Shown: piece by piece, positions 16,541 to 24,051 of the stretch
How the letters are laid out: every line of letters starts with the position of its first letter
Numbering within the stretch: the stretch's first letter is position 1
Source of the DNA: an uncultured Clostridia bacterium
Lineage (GTDB): Bacteria > Bacillota > Clostridia > TANB77 > CAG-508
Assembly (NCBI GenBank): GCA_944386685.1
Contig: CALXCA010000012.1
Coordinates: forward strand, 1 to 55,590
Direction: 5' to 3'
Length of the DNA stretch: 55,590 nucleotides
Program-made: the position numbers and the translations under genes
The notes under the pieces: model-generated
What the model saw: the letters and a program-made list of their open reading frames with translations, nothing else
Told to the model about the DNA's origin: nothing
The model's database searches: none

Positions 16541-18706
16541 ATGAGTTTTAAAGATTTACCTTTAAAATACACTTATAGAACAAGTGATGATGACGTTATA
16601 AATGATTTTCTTGTACCGTGTCTTAATCAATGTGTAATGTATAAAAGAGCAGCAGGATTTTTTTCTTCAACTGCTTTAGTAAAACTATCACAAGGAATAT
16701 CTGGTTTAATTAGAAATAATGGTAAAATGAAATTAGTTGTTTCTCCAGATTTAAGTAATGATGATATTGAGGCAATAAAAAAAGGATATGAAAATAAAGA
16801 AGAATTAATTACAAAAAGATTATTAGAATCTTTAGATGAAGAATTAACAAAAACACAAAAAGATAGATTAAATCTTATGATAAGTTTAATAGAAAGAGGC
16901 ATATTAGATATCAAAATTGCAGTTCTGAATTACGGCTCTGACATTGGTATGTATCATGAAAAAATAGGAATAATGGAGGATATAGAAGGAAATAAAATTG
17001 CATTTACAGGTTCTTATAATGAATCCCTAAATTCTTATGTTAACAACTTTGAATCATTAGACGTATATACCAATTATAGTCAAGACTTTAATAGAGTATA
17101 TCAAAAAGAAAAAGACTTTGATAGATTATGGAATAATGCTACAGATAAATTAAAAGTTGTAGAATTTCCAATTGCAGTAAAAGAAAAACTATTTAAAAGA
17201 TACTATAATAAAGAGAAACTAAAAAGCGAAGAAGAAATTATCAAAGAAGAAAAACAACATAGAGAAATTACACCTAACATGCCATCAAATTTTTTAAGAG
17301 AATATCAAACAAGAGCAATTGATGAGTGGGAGAAATCTAATTTTGTTGGTATATTTGATATGGCTACAGGTACAGGAAAAACATTAACAGCATTAGGAGC
17401 AAGCATTAGATTATTTAATAGTAAAGATAGTTTAGCAATAATAATAATATGTCCTTATACTCATCTTGTAGAACAATGGGTAGAAGATCTTGATAATTAT
17501 GATTTTAATCCTATCGTTGGATATGGTTCAATGAAAAACAAGAAATGGCAAGATAAATTAAAAAATCAAATAATGAGATTTAATTTAGGTACATCAAAAT
17601 ATTTCTGCTTTATTACAACAAATGCAACATTCAAATCTAGTTTTGTACAAGATGAATTAAAGAAAATAGAAGATAAAAATGTTTTATTTATAGCAGATGA
17701 AGCTCATAATTTAGGTGCTCCAAATTTATTAGAAAAATTAAATAAAAAATTTAAATATAGACTAGCACTATCAGCAACATTTGAAAGATATAATGACGAA
17801 TACGGAACAAGTGAATTATTAAAATATTTTGGTTCGAACTATTGTATACACTATTCATTAAAAGAAGCAATAAAAAATGGAATGCTTACAGAATACTACT
17901 ATTATCCAGTAATTACATACTTAAATGAAGAAGAATTAGATGAATATACTTATTTAACAAATAGAATAAGAAAATGTATTGTTGTAGATAAATCAGGTAA
18001 AAGTAAAATAAATGAAATTGGAAAAACATTATTGCTAAAAAGAGCAAAAATTGTTGCTGGAGCATACTCAAAAATGACAAAAGTGGTTTCTTTATTGAAA
18101 AAGCAAAATGAAGAAAAAGGAATCTATAATACTTTAATATATTGTGGTGCAACTACTATAAATGATCCTTCTTTTAGTGAAGAAGATAATGATGAAGATG
18201 ATATAAAACAAATAGATTATCTTAGAGCAATGATAAAAGATAATATTGAATTAAGACTTGCAAAATTTACTTCAACAGAAACAACTGAAGAAAGAAAATA
18301 TATAAAAGAACAGTTTATTGATAAAACAATAAATGCAATAATAGCAATTAAATGTCTAGATGAAGGTGTAAATATACCATCTATCGAGACAGCATATCTA
18401 TTAGCAAGTAGTACTAATCCAAGAGAATATGTACAAAGAAGAGGTAGAGTTTTAAGGAAATTTTCTGGAAAACAATATTCTATAATTTATGATTTTATTA
18501 CTTTACCAAGAGATTTAGAAATAGCCTCTAGATTATCAGAAGATGATTTAAAAGGTGATGTTGGATTAGTAAAAAAGGAATTAATCCGTATGGAAGATTT
18601 TGCTTCAGATGCAATTAATTATTCATCATATCTTGAAGTTACAGATAGCATAAAAAGAATATACGGAGATTTGTTAAACAAATATAAAGAGGAGGATTTT
18701 GAATAA
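16541..18706 (+). CDS. PLD-like nuclease domain fused to SF2 helicase (SspF-like?)
   Basis: A 721-residue protein. The N-terminal part has a phospholipase-D-type motif MYHEKIGIMED (H139, K141) followed by FTGSYNES, the arrangement of HKD nucleases. Then an SF2 helicase: ATGTGKT (275-281), DEAH (386-389), LSATF (410-414) and QRRGRVLR near the C-terminus. Only one HKD copy is visible, so a dimer would be needed for activity. Its position after the modification genes suggests the restriction arm of a phosphorothioation system, probably the helicase member of an SspFGH-type set. That assignment is from remembered gene content only. Confidence 0.8.
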   Translation: MSFKDLPLKYTYRTSDDDVINDFLVPCLNQCVMYKRAAGFFSSTALVKLSQGISGLIRNNGKMKLVVSPDLSNDDIEAIKKGYENKEELITKRLLESLDEELTKTQKDRLNLMISLIERGILDIKIAVLNYGSDIGMYHEKIGIMEDIEGNKIAFTGSYNESLNSYVNNFESLDVYTNYSQDFNRVYQKEKDFDRLWNNATDKLKVVEFPIAVKEKLFKRYYNKEKLKSEEEIIKEEKQHREITPNMPSNFLREYQTRAIDEWEKSNFVGIFDMATGTGKTLTALGASIRLFNSKDSLAIIIICPYTHLVEQWVEDLDNYDFNPIVGYGSMKNKKWQDKLKNQIMRFNLGTSKYFCFITTNATFKSSFVQDELKKIEDKNVLFIADEAHNLGAPNLLEKLNKKFKYRLALSATFERYNDEYGTSELLKYFGSNYCIHYSLKEAIKNGMLTEYYYYPVITYLNEEELDEYTYLTNRIRKCIVVDKSGKSKINEIGKTLLLKRAKIVAGAYSKMTKVVSLLKKQNEEKGIYNTLIYCGATTINDPSFSEEDNDEDDIKQIDYLRAMIKDNIELRLAKFTSTETTEERKYIKEQFIDKTINAIIAIKCLDEGVNIPSIETAYLLASSTNPREYVQRRGRVLRKFSGKQYSIIYDFITLPRDLEIASRLSEDDLKGDVGLVKKELIRMEDFASDAINYSSYLEVTDSIKRIYGDLLNKYKEEDFE

Positions 18707-18873
18707 TGGAAATAACTGAAAAAGATAAAGAAGTTATAAGAAAAATATTATCACTTGAAAAAACAAACAATAGGCAAAAAATATTTTCAAAACAAGAAGA
18801 TATTACTAAAAGACTTATAGGGTACATAAAGGAGGGTGTTGATAGTGAAGTTCAAGAAAATAATAATAACTAA
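18706..18873 (+). CDS. small 55-residue protein overlapping both neighbours
   Basis: The frame opens with ATG at 18706, overlapping the helicase stop (TAATG), behind a strong GAGGAGG at about 18690-18696. It encodes a charged helical peptide beginning MEITEKDKEVIRKILSLEKT and ends at 18873, 29 bp inside the SMC-type ATPase gene. Good binding site, operon position and coupling argue that it is translated; no homology is recognisable. It may simply couple translation of the next gene. Confidence 0.55.
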   Translation: MEITEKDKEVIRKILSLEKTNNRQKIFSKQEDITKRLIGYIKEGVDSEVQENNNN

Positions 18874-20845
18874 TTTTAGACAATTTAAAGGAAGAAATGA
18901 ATTAAATTTTTCAACTGATGATGACAAAAACATTACAATTGTATATGGTGGAATAACTCATGGTAAAACAACACTATTACAAGCATTCAATTGGGTATTT
19001 TATAATATTGTTAAACTTGAAAATCCTAATGACCTATTAAACAAGGAAATAGCAGATAATTTAGGACGTGGAGAATCTGCAGAAGTTGAAGTTGAAATTC
19101 ATCTAGAATTTGATGGAGAAAATTATAGATTAATAAGAAAACAAGTGTATTCAGTTTACCTAAATGAAATGTATGGTAAAATTTCAACAGGAACTTCTTT
19201 AGTTAGAGCTGAAAAAGAACAAAATGATACTTGGATTCCTGCTGGAAATTATGATGATATAATAAATAAGATAATGCCATCGAATTTATCTACATACTTC
19301 TTTTTTGATGGTGAGCGTATAGATAACATAAGCGAGCAACAAAGGAAGGGTTCAAAAGAAGTTGAAAATTCAGTTAAAGAAATTTTAGGACTAGAACATT
19401 ACAGTACAGCTATAAAGCATTTGAGTACTGGAAGAAATAGCGTATTAGCTGAATTAAGAAGTAGAATTAACACAAGTGCTAATAGCGAATTAGACGATTT
19501 AAGAAGAGAATACAACAATATTGATATTGATATTGAAAATAATAATGACAAAATAAAAAGGTATGAAAACGAAATTGATAATCTTGAAAGAGATAAAAAA
19601 GCTAAAGAACAAGTTATACTAGATAATAAGGCTACATATGAAAAACAACAAGAAAAATTATCTTTAAAAGCAAAACTAGATAGCATTATGATTAAAGAAA
19701 ACAACCAAATTGAAAACTTTAAATCATTTTTTAATAATTACTATTTGGACTTCTTCTATTATGGTTTAAATGATAAAATGAAAGAATTAGCAGAAGTACT
19801 TGACACAAAAGAAGAAGGAATACCCAATATGCATGCTTATTCAATAGATTATATACTTAATAGAGGTTACTGTATATGTGGAGAAAAGTTTGAAAAAGAT
19901 GATACTCATTATAAAGCACTTTTAGAGGAAAAGAAAAAATTACCTCCACAAAGTATAGGTACATCAATTTCTAATTTTAATAAAGAACTACGTCAAAAAA
20001 TATCTGAAGAAAAATCTGAAAATTTTAAAACAGAAATAGTAAATAAATTTGAGAATATATTACAAATAATTGATGAAAAAAATACATTACAAGATAAAAT
20101 AGATAATATATCAAACAATATAGCAACTGATGTTAATGTTGGCGAATTAGAAAATGAAGTAAGACAAATTGAAATAAAAATCAGAGATTACACAGAAGAT
20201 ATAGGTAGTTTAAAAGGTCAAAATATTAATAAAGAAAAAAGAAAAGAATTCATAGAAAAAGAAATATCACGTTTATCACAATATGATGATAGAAATATTG
20301 AGATCAACAAACAAATAGAGTATGCAGAAAAAATCACAAAGATTTTACAATCTGTATATGATAAAAAAGAAATTGAATTGAGAATTACACTTGAAGAAGC
20401 AATTAATAAGTATTTAGCCAAAATTTATACTGGTGAAAGATATTTAAAAATAACAGATGATTATAAATTCAGATTAGTATATACAGATGATAAAGAATCA
20501 GAATATGATGCACCAGCATCAGAAGGACTAGGAACAGTTAAAGCTATTTCATTTATGTGTGGTTTATTAGATGTTGCTAAATCAAAGTTTTTAGAAGATA
20601 TAGCTGAAGAAACAGAATATCCATTAGTATTTGATGCTCCACTTTCTAAAATAGATAGTACGCATATAAAAAATGTAATGGAATGTCTACCTGATACAGC
20701 AAGTCAAGTTATATTCTTTATAAGAGAAGAAAAGGATTTAGATGCAATTACTGATGAAACAAAATCAAAAATTGGAAAAAGGTATTATATTAAAAAAGTA
20801 TCAGAAAAGCATTCAGAAATTAGAACTGAAAAGGAGGAAGATTAA
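18845..20845 (+). CDS. DndD/SMC-type ATPase (SspG-like?)
   Basis: About 666 residues from the GTG at 18845, spaced 9 bases from GGAGG; the longer GTG at 18836 abuts that site and is unlikely. The N-terminus KFKKIIITNFRQFKGRNEL is typical of RecF/DndD proteins, with P-loop GGITHGKTT (35-43). Long coiled-coil arms (about 200-290 and 380-500) flank a short Cys motif (YCICGEKF). The C-terminus has ABC-signature-like SEGLGTVKAIS and Walker B YPLVFDAPLSKID. DndD-like ATPases occur in both modification and restriction arms of phosphorothioation systems; here it follows the helicase. Confidence 0.8.
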   Translation: MKFKKIIITNFRQFKGRNELNFSTDDDKNITIVYGGITHGKTTLLQAFNWVFYNIVKLENPNDLLNKEIADNLGRGESAEVEVEIHLEFDGENYRLIRKQVYSVYLNEMYGKISTGTSLVRAEKEQNDTWIPAGNYDDIINKIMPSNLSTYFFFDGERIDNISEQQRKGSKEVENSVKEILGLEHYSTAIKHLSTGRNSVLAELRSRINTSANSELDDLRREYNNIDIDIENNNDKIKRYENEIDNLERDKKAKEQVILDNKATYEKQQEKLSLKAKLDSIMIKENNQIENFKSFFNNYYLDFFYYGLNDKMKELAEVLDTKEEGIPNMHAYSIDYILNRGYCICGEKFEKDDTHYKALLEEKKKLPPQSIGTSISNFNKELRQKISEEKSENFKTEIVNKFENILQIIDEKNTLQDKIDNISNNIATDVNVGELENEVRQIEIKIRDYTEDIGSLKGQNINKEKRKEFIEKEISRLSQYDDRNIEINKQIEYAEKITKILQSVYDKKEIELRITLEEAINKYLAKIYTGERYLKITDDYKFRLVYTDDKESEYDAPASEGLGTVKAISFMCGLLDVAKSKFLEDIAEETEYPLVFDAPLSKIDSTHIKNVMECLPDTASQVIFFIREEKDLDAITDETKSKIGKRYYIKKVSEKHSEIRTEKEED

Positions 20846-20847
20846 TT

Positions 20848-21387
20848 ATGTTTTTTGACAAAGAGTATTCATTTAAAGGAAAACACGCTCAATATGTAAC
20901 AGAATTAGTTACAGCAATATTTAAAAGAAATGTAGATGTTTTAATTCTTGCTCCTGTATTAGGACTAATATATAATAGAACATCAACTGAAGACTTATCA
21001 TCCGATATAAATACTAAAATATTTGCAGAACAAATGGTTAAAGAAAATGAAAAAATAATATTTAATTATAGACTTTGCATGTTATTAGACGAAAATGCAA
21101 ATAACCAAACAAAAATAGATAATGCTTTTAGATATTATACTGAAAATAGTGGAGATATAGATAGATTTAATAATAATATAAAAAGATATAATTCATATAT
21201 ACTTGGTGGAGTTGAAATCTTATATGAATTAATGATTAAGGAAAATAAATCATTTACAGGAAAAAATAAAGATGATGTAAAATATAAGAAAGAAATAATT
21301 GATAATGTTACAGAGTTTATTTCAAATTATCAAAAAGATGTAAATGATTATAATAATATAGGAGATGAAGTAGATTCATTAGATTAA
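20848..21387 (+). CDS. unknown 179-residue last gene of the Ssp-like operon
   Basis: A soluble helical protein beginning MFFDKEYSFKGKHAQYV, 2 bp after the ATPase stop, behind GGAGG. It contains no motif I can name. By position it may be the third member of an SspFGH-like module; small helical subunits of this kind are seen at the end of such operons. A strong terminator follows at 21469. Confidence 0.65.
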   Translation: MFFDKEYSFKGKHAQYVTELVTAIFKRNVDVLILAPVLGLIYNRTSTEDLSSDINTKIFAEQMVKENEKIIFNYRLCMLLDENANNQTKIDNAFRYYTENSGDIDRFNNNIKRYNSYILGGVEILYELMIKENKSFTGKNKDDVKYKKEIIDNVTEFISNYQKDVNDYNNIGDEVDSLD

Positions 21388-21468
21388 GAATTCTTTTTCA
21401 TATATCCAATAATCTTATGAAATATTTCAGTTGGAGTATGAAATTTAATATTAGAATAGCCGAAAATG

Positions 21469-21534
21469 GAGCATAAGTATTCTGTATTAGAACTATATTT
21501 AATAGTTTCTATAACACGACTTATGCTCTTTTTT
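21469..21534 (+). terminator. terminator of the Ssp-like operon
   Basis: GAGCATAAGT and ACTTATGCTC form a perfect 10-bp stem followed by T6. The loop contains a second pairing (TAGAACTAT with ATAGTTTCTA), giving a long hairpin. Confidence 0.75.
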
Positions 21535-21833
21535 CATTAAAAGATACATTATCATATTTACTAACAACATAATAAGCATTATTTATATGACCATCTAACA
21601 AAGATATATTGTTATATAAAATATATAAATATTTAATAAAATGTCTAGTTGCTGCATTATATTTTTTTAGATCTAAACCTTCAATTAAATCATTAAAAAT
21701 TTTTATTTTATAAATTTCATCTAAAGTTAGATTATTTTCTTCAAATAGTGAAGATATATTTTATAAACTATTCTTTGCCAGAATTTCTCAAATGTAAGCT
21801 ATTTTTAGCAACTTTTTTATCATAGATTACCAT
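21521..21833 (-). pseudogene. decayed gene of about 100 codons
   Basis: On the minus strand an ATG at 21833 opens MVIYDKKVAKNSLHLRNSGK, which stops after 21 residues. Reading through and shifting frame near 21760 joins to 79 sense codons ending DNVSFNEKRA and a stop at 21521. The continuous protein-like composition across stop and shift suggests a disrupted gene. No homology is recognised. Just upstream, the sequence ATGGTAAATTATGATAAA is nearly duplicated. Confidence 0.4.
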
Positions 21834-21971
21834 TTTTTATCATAATTTACCATAAAACTTCAATTTTTTTTACCATGTAAAATAATTTATCAAATTTTAT
21901 AATATTCTCGACAGGTTTTGACAGACTTTGCAATTTTTATATTCTATAATTGCTTTGTATTAACATAAGAT

Positions 21972-22021
21972 TGTACCTTTTCAGTACATTTTAAATACTA
22001 ATCAAGTACCATTCGAGTACA
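21972..22021. promoter_or_regulatory. paired GTAC-box repeats
   Basis: TGTACCTTTTCAGTACA (21972) and AGTACCATTCGAGTACA (22005) agree at 13 of 17 positions. Their starts are 33 bp apart, about three helical turns, and each carries GTAC at both ends. They lie in the non-coding stretch 21388-22362 before the sigma-like gene and could be operator or replication/transfer sites. Confidence 0.35.
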
Positions 22022-22220
22022 AAAATCCACAATTATAAAAGAGAAAAGAATATATTAAAGCTAACTTATTATTATCACTTATTTGAAAGATACTTCTGAT
22101 GAGTTTAATAATATACAACAGACCTACATAAGCAATTAAGGACTGTCAAAATTGTTTCTCTTATATAATCAAATAATTATTATACTAGAAATTGAATACG
22201 TAATAATAGAAAATAACATG

Positions 22221-22270
22221 GGAATAATGTGCCTAATTGAGTATTTATGCTTAATTTGGCACATTATTCC
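22221..22270. terminator. long hairpin upstream of the sigma-like gene
   Basis: GGAATAATGTGCC and GGCACATTATTCC are a perfect 13-bp pair; pairing continues partly inside. A TTTATTATTAAG tail follows. It may terminate incoming transcription or act as an attenuator in the leader. Confidence 0.5.
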
Positions 22271-22316
22271 TTTATTATTAAGTTTATTTTTAACTGCTAT
22301 ATTCATGCCTAGAGGA

Positions 22317-22354
22317 CCTCCTAAAAGTTCGAAAATTAACGAATTTTTAGGAGG
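22317..22354 (+). promoter_or_regulatory. stem that sequesters the ribosome binding site of the sigma-like gene
   Basis: CCTCCTAAAAGTTCG (22317-22331) pairs with CGAATTTTTAGGAGG (22340-22354) over 15 bp with a single G-U. The right arm ends in the Shine-Dalgarno AGGAGG (22349-22354), 8 bases before the ATG at 22363. The stem is followed by TTTTTA, so it could also act as a terminator. Confidence 0.75.
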
Positions 22355-22362
22355 TTTTTATT

Positions 22363-22713
22363 ATGTTTGATAAATTTAAAAATGAAGAGAATGATATTGT
22401 TCTCGCTAAATTTATTTCATTTATGGAAGTAGTATTTCATAATCAAAGAATAAACTATTATAGAAATATTAAAATACAAAATAGCTGGGAAAAAGAACTA
22501 CAAGAATCAGATGTATATTTTGATAAATATCTGAATCTAGATTTATATGATTTAGAAATATTAAACGATAAAGAAAAAGAATTGTTTGAATTACATTATA
22601 GAAAAGGTTTAACTTATGCAGAAATATCAAAAATAACAAATGAAAAAATAAATACTCTACATCAAAGAAAAAAGAGAGCATTAAAGAAATTGAGATTTAG
22701 AATGGGGGAATAG
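22363..22713 (+). CDS. sigma-70 region 4-like regulator of a mobile element
   Basis: A 116-residue protein. The C-terminal half is a sigma region 4 / HTH (LNDKEKELFELHYRKGLTYA then EISKITNEKINTLHQRKKRA). Region 2 is not recognisable, so it resembles the Orf7-like sigma factors of Tn916-type elements rather than a complete ECF sigma. The next gene follows by 4 bp, as the small Orf8-like gene does in such elements. Expression is likely held by the binding-site stem at 22317. Confidence 0.75.
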   Translation: MFDKFKNEENDIVLAKFISFMEVVFHNQRINYYRNIKIQNSWEKELQESDVYFDKYLNLDLYDLEILNDKEKELFELHYRKGLTYAEISKITNEKINTLHQRKKRALKKLRFRMGE

Positions 22714-22717
22714 AATT

Positions 22718-22921
22718 ATGCAATCAAAGTTTTATTTATTATTAAAAGAAGCTGTTACTGATGATACATCTCTTATAAGAGTATTAGATAAAATTATGAA
22801 TTTAATAAATAGATATTCTAGAAATTATAATGGACAAATTGATGAAGATTTAAAAAGTGAATTAATTACTAAAACTATTGAACTTGTAAGAAAAGAAAGC
22901 ATATATAAAAGATTTCAATAA
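22718..22921 (+). CDS. small helical protein paired with the sigma-like gene (Orf8-like)
   Basis: A 67-residue, all-helical protein beginning MQSKFYLLLKEAVTDDTSLI. Small proteins of this kind follow the sigma-like gene in conjugative-transposon control regions and are often listed as helix-turn-helix proteins; no clear HTH is visible to me. GGGGGA precedes the start. Confidence 0.6.
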   Translation: MQSKFYLLLKEAVTDDTSLIRVLDKIMNLINRYSRNYNGQIDEDLKSELITKTIELVRKESIYKRFQ

Positions 22922-23020
22922 AAAAATATAAAATTTTTTAAAATTGTTTGTACCAATTTTTCATTTTGAAGTGTTATTTACAGTAGAAGGATGTAAAAAC
23001 GCTTTCAAAAAAATATGGAT

Positions 23021-23280
23021 TGTACTTTGAAAACTGAATAGATTTGTTAGATACATGAGTTTTGTTTCAGGTAGCCTTAGCAACCTATTTGAATTGCTCC
23101 TAACTTGCTATTAGGAGGACAAGCATTACGAAAACTTTTGTATAGTCATAGTTCGTGCGAGCAGTTATATTATTAGTCCATAATAATAATATAATGAGCC
23201 GTCCCAAGCAATGAGTGCAAGTCGGTATTCCGACAGGTGAAATTTCTATGTGTTATTAGCAAATAACTATCTAACAATGA
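23021..23280 (+). ncRNA. structured leader RNA with boxA-like sequence
   Basis: TGTACTTTGAAAACTGAATA (23021-23040) resembles the boxA antitermination sequence seen in Firmicute rRNA leaders and mobile-element control regions. It is followed by TTGTTAGATA (23044-23053), perfectly complementary to TATCTAACAA (23268-23277), closing a domain of about 235 nt. Inside are hairpins at 23070-23085, 23097-23117 (CTCCTAA/TTAGGAG), 23165-23193 (ATTATATTATTA type) and 23221-23234 (GTCGG/CCGAC). The next gene starts at 23316. I cannot match it to a named family. Confidence 0.55.
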
Positions 23281-23315
23281 TTTTATAATTATATTAAATT
23301 TTTTGGAGGCAAAAA

Positions 23316-23558
23316 ATGATAGATTTAATCGCGTTAGTTGTGACTCTTATTATTATGAGCCTATTTGGTATAGGAATAATGTTAGCTTTAATAATAATGA
23401 GCCAACCGACCACAGAATTAGAACAAGCATACGAAGATGAAGAACAAATAAAATACATAAGAGAATATAATTTAAAGAAAAAAGCTAAAAAAGAGGCTAG
23501 AAGAATATTTGTAAACAATTTAATGAGTAAGATAAAGAAATTTATAACTAGGAGGTAA
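23316..23558 (+). CDS. small single-pass membrane protein
   Basis: An 80-residue protein with one long hydrophobic helix (residues 2-30) and a strongly basic C-terminal tail (KKKAKKEARRIF, then KIKKFITRR). TTGGAGG precedes the ATG. It is the first gene after the structured leader and lies 5 bp before the next. Function unknown; mobile-element accessory role inferred from context. Confidence 0.6.
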   Translation: MIDLIALVVTLIIMSLFGIGIMLALIIMSQPTTELEQAYEDEEQIKYIREYNLKKKAKKEARRIFVNNLMSKIKKFITRR

Positions 23559-23563
23559 GGTTA

Positions 23564-23935
23564 GTGGAAGATATAAACCAACTAGAGTTAGCTGCTTATA
23601 TTTTAATTATAAGCAATGAAATAACACTATATAAAGACAAAACGATATTTAATTATCTTGATTTACTTGAAGATGAAATGATTAAAACAAAGAAGAATGT
23701 TGTATTAAATAAAGTTAAACTATCATTATTTAATAACTTTAATTATAGAGCAAAACTAAACAATGAAGAATGTATAAGTTATACAACATTAGTTTTTAAA
23801 GATTTATTAAACTATTTCCATAAAGAATTTGATGATACAGATGTAGTAAAAACCATAGCTAAAACTTATGATAATTTTTCAGTTAGAACTGCTAAAGAAG
23901 AAGTTGCTAAATTAAATATTATAACAAATAAATAA
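23564..23935 (+). CDS. unknown 123-residue protein of the recombinase module
   Basis: Starts with GTG at 23564 behind AGGAGG. The protein is soluble and helical, beginning MEDINQLELAAYILIISNEI. No family recognised. It precedes the recombinases and is followed by a hairpin at 23946. Confidence 0.55.
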   Translation: MEDINQLELAAYILIISNEITLYKDKTIFNYLDLLEDEMIKTKKNVVLNKVKLSLFNNFNYRAKLNNEECISYTTLVFKDLLNYFHKEFDDTDVVKTIAKTYDNFSVRTAKEEVAKLNIITNK

Positions 23936-23945
23936 GCAAATATAA

Positions 23946-23973
23946 AATGTGTGAGCAAAAAAGTTCACACATT
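23946..23973. terminator. hairpin between 23564 gene and recombinase genes
   Basis: AATGTGTGA pairs perfectly with TCACACATT. No clear T-run follows, so function as terminator is uncertain. Confidence 0.4.
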
Positions 23974-23999
23974 AGTAATAATAACATAATTTTACTATA

Positions 24000-24042
24000 C
24001 TTCAGATATAAGCAATTTATATTTGCTTATATCTGAAGGAGG
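24000..24042 (+). promoter_or_regulatory. hairpin overlapping the ribosome binding site of the first recombinase
   Basis: CTTCAGATATAAGCAA (24000-24015) pairs perfectly with TTGCTTATATCTGAAG (24023-24038), a 16-bp stem with 7-base loop. The Shine-Dalgarno GAAGGAGG overlaps the base of the right arm, so initiation may be dampened. Confidence 0.55.
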
Positions 24043-24051
24043 TATTATAAG

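Noticed and set aside
22152..22370. 72-codon open frame covering the two hairpins before the sigma-like gene
   Set aside because: It is made of the hairpin arms, lacks a ribosome binding site and overlaps the sigma-like start; better explained as leader RNA.
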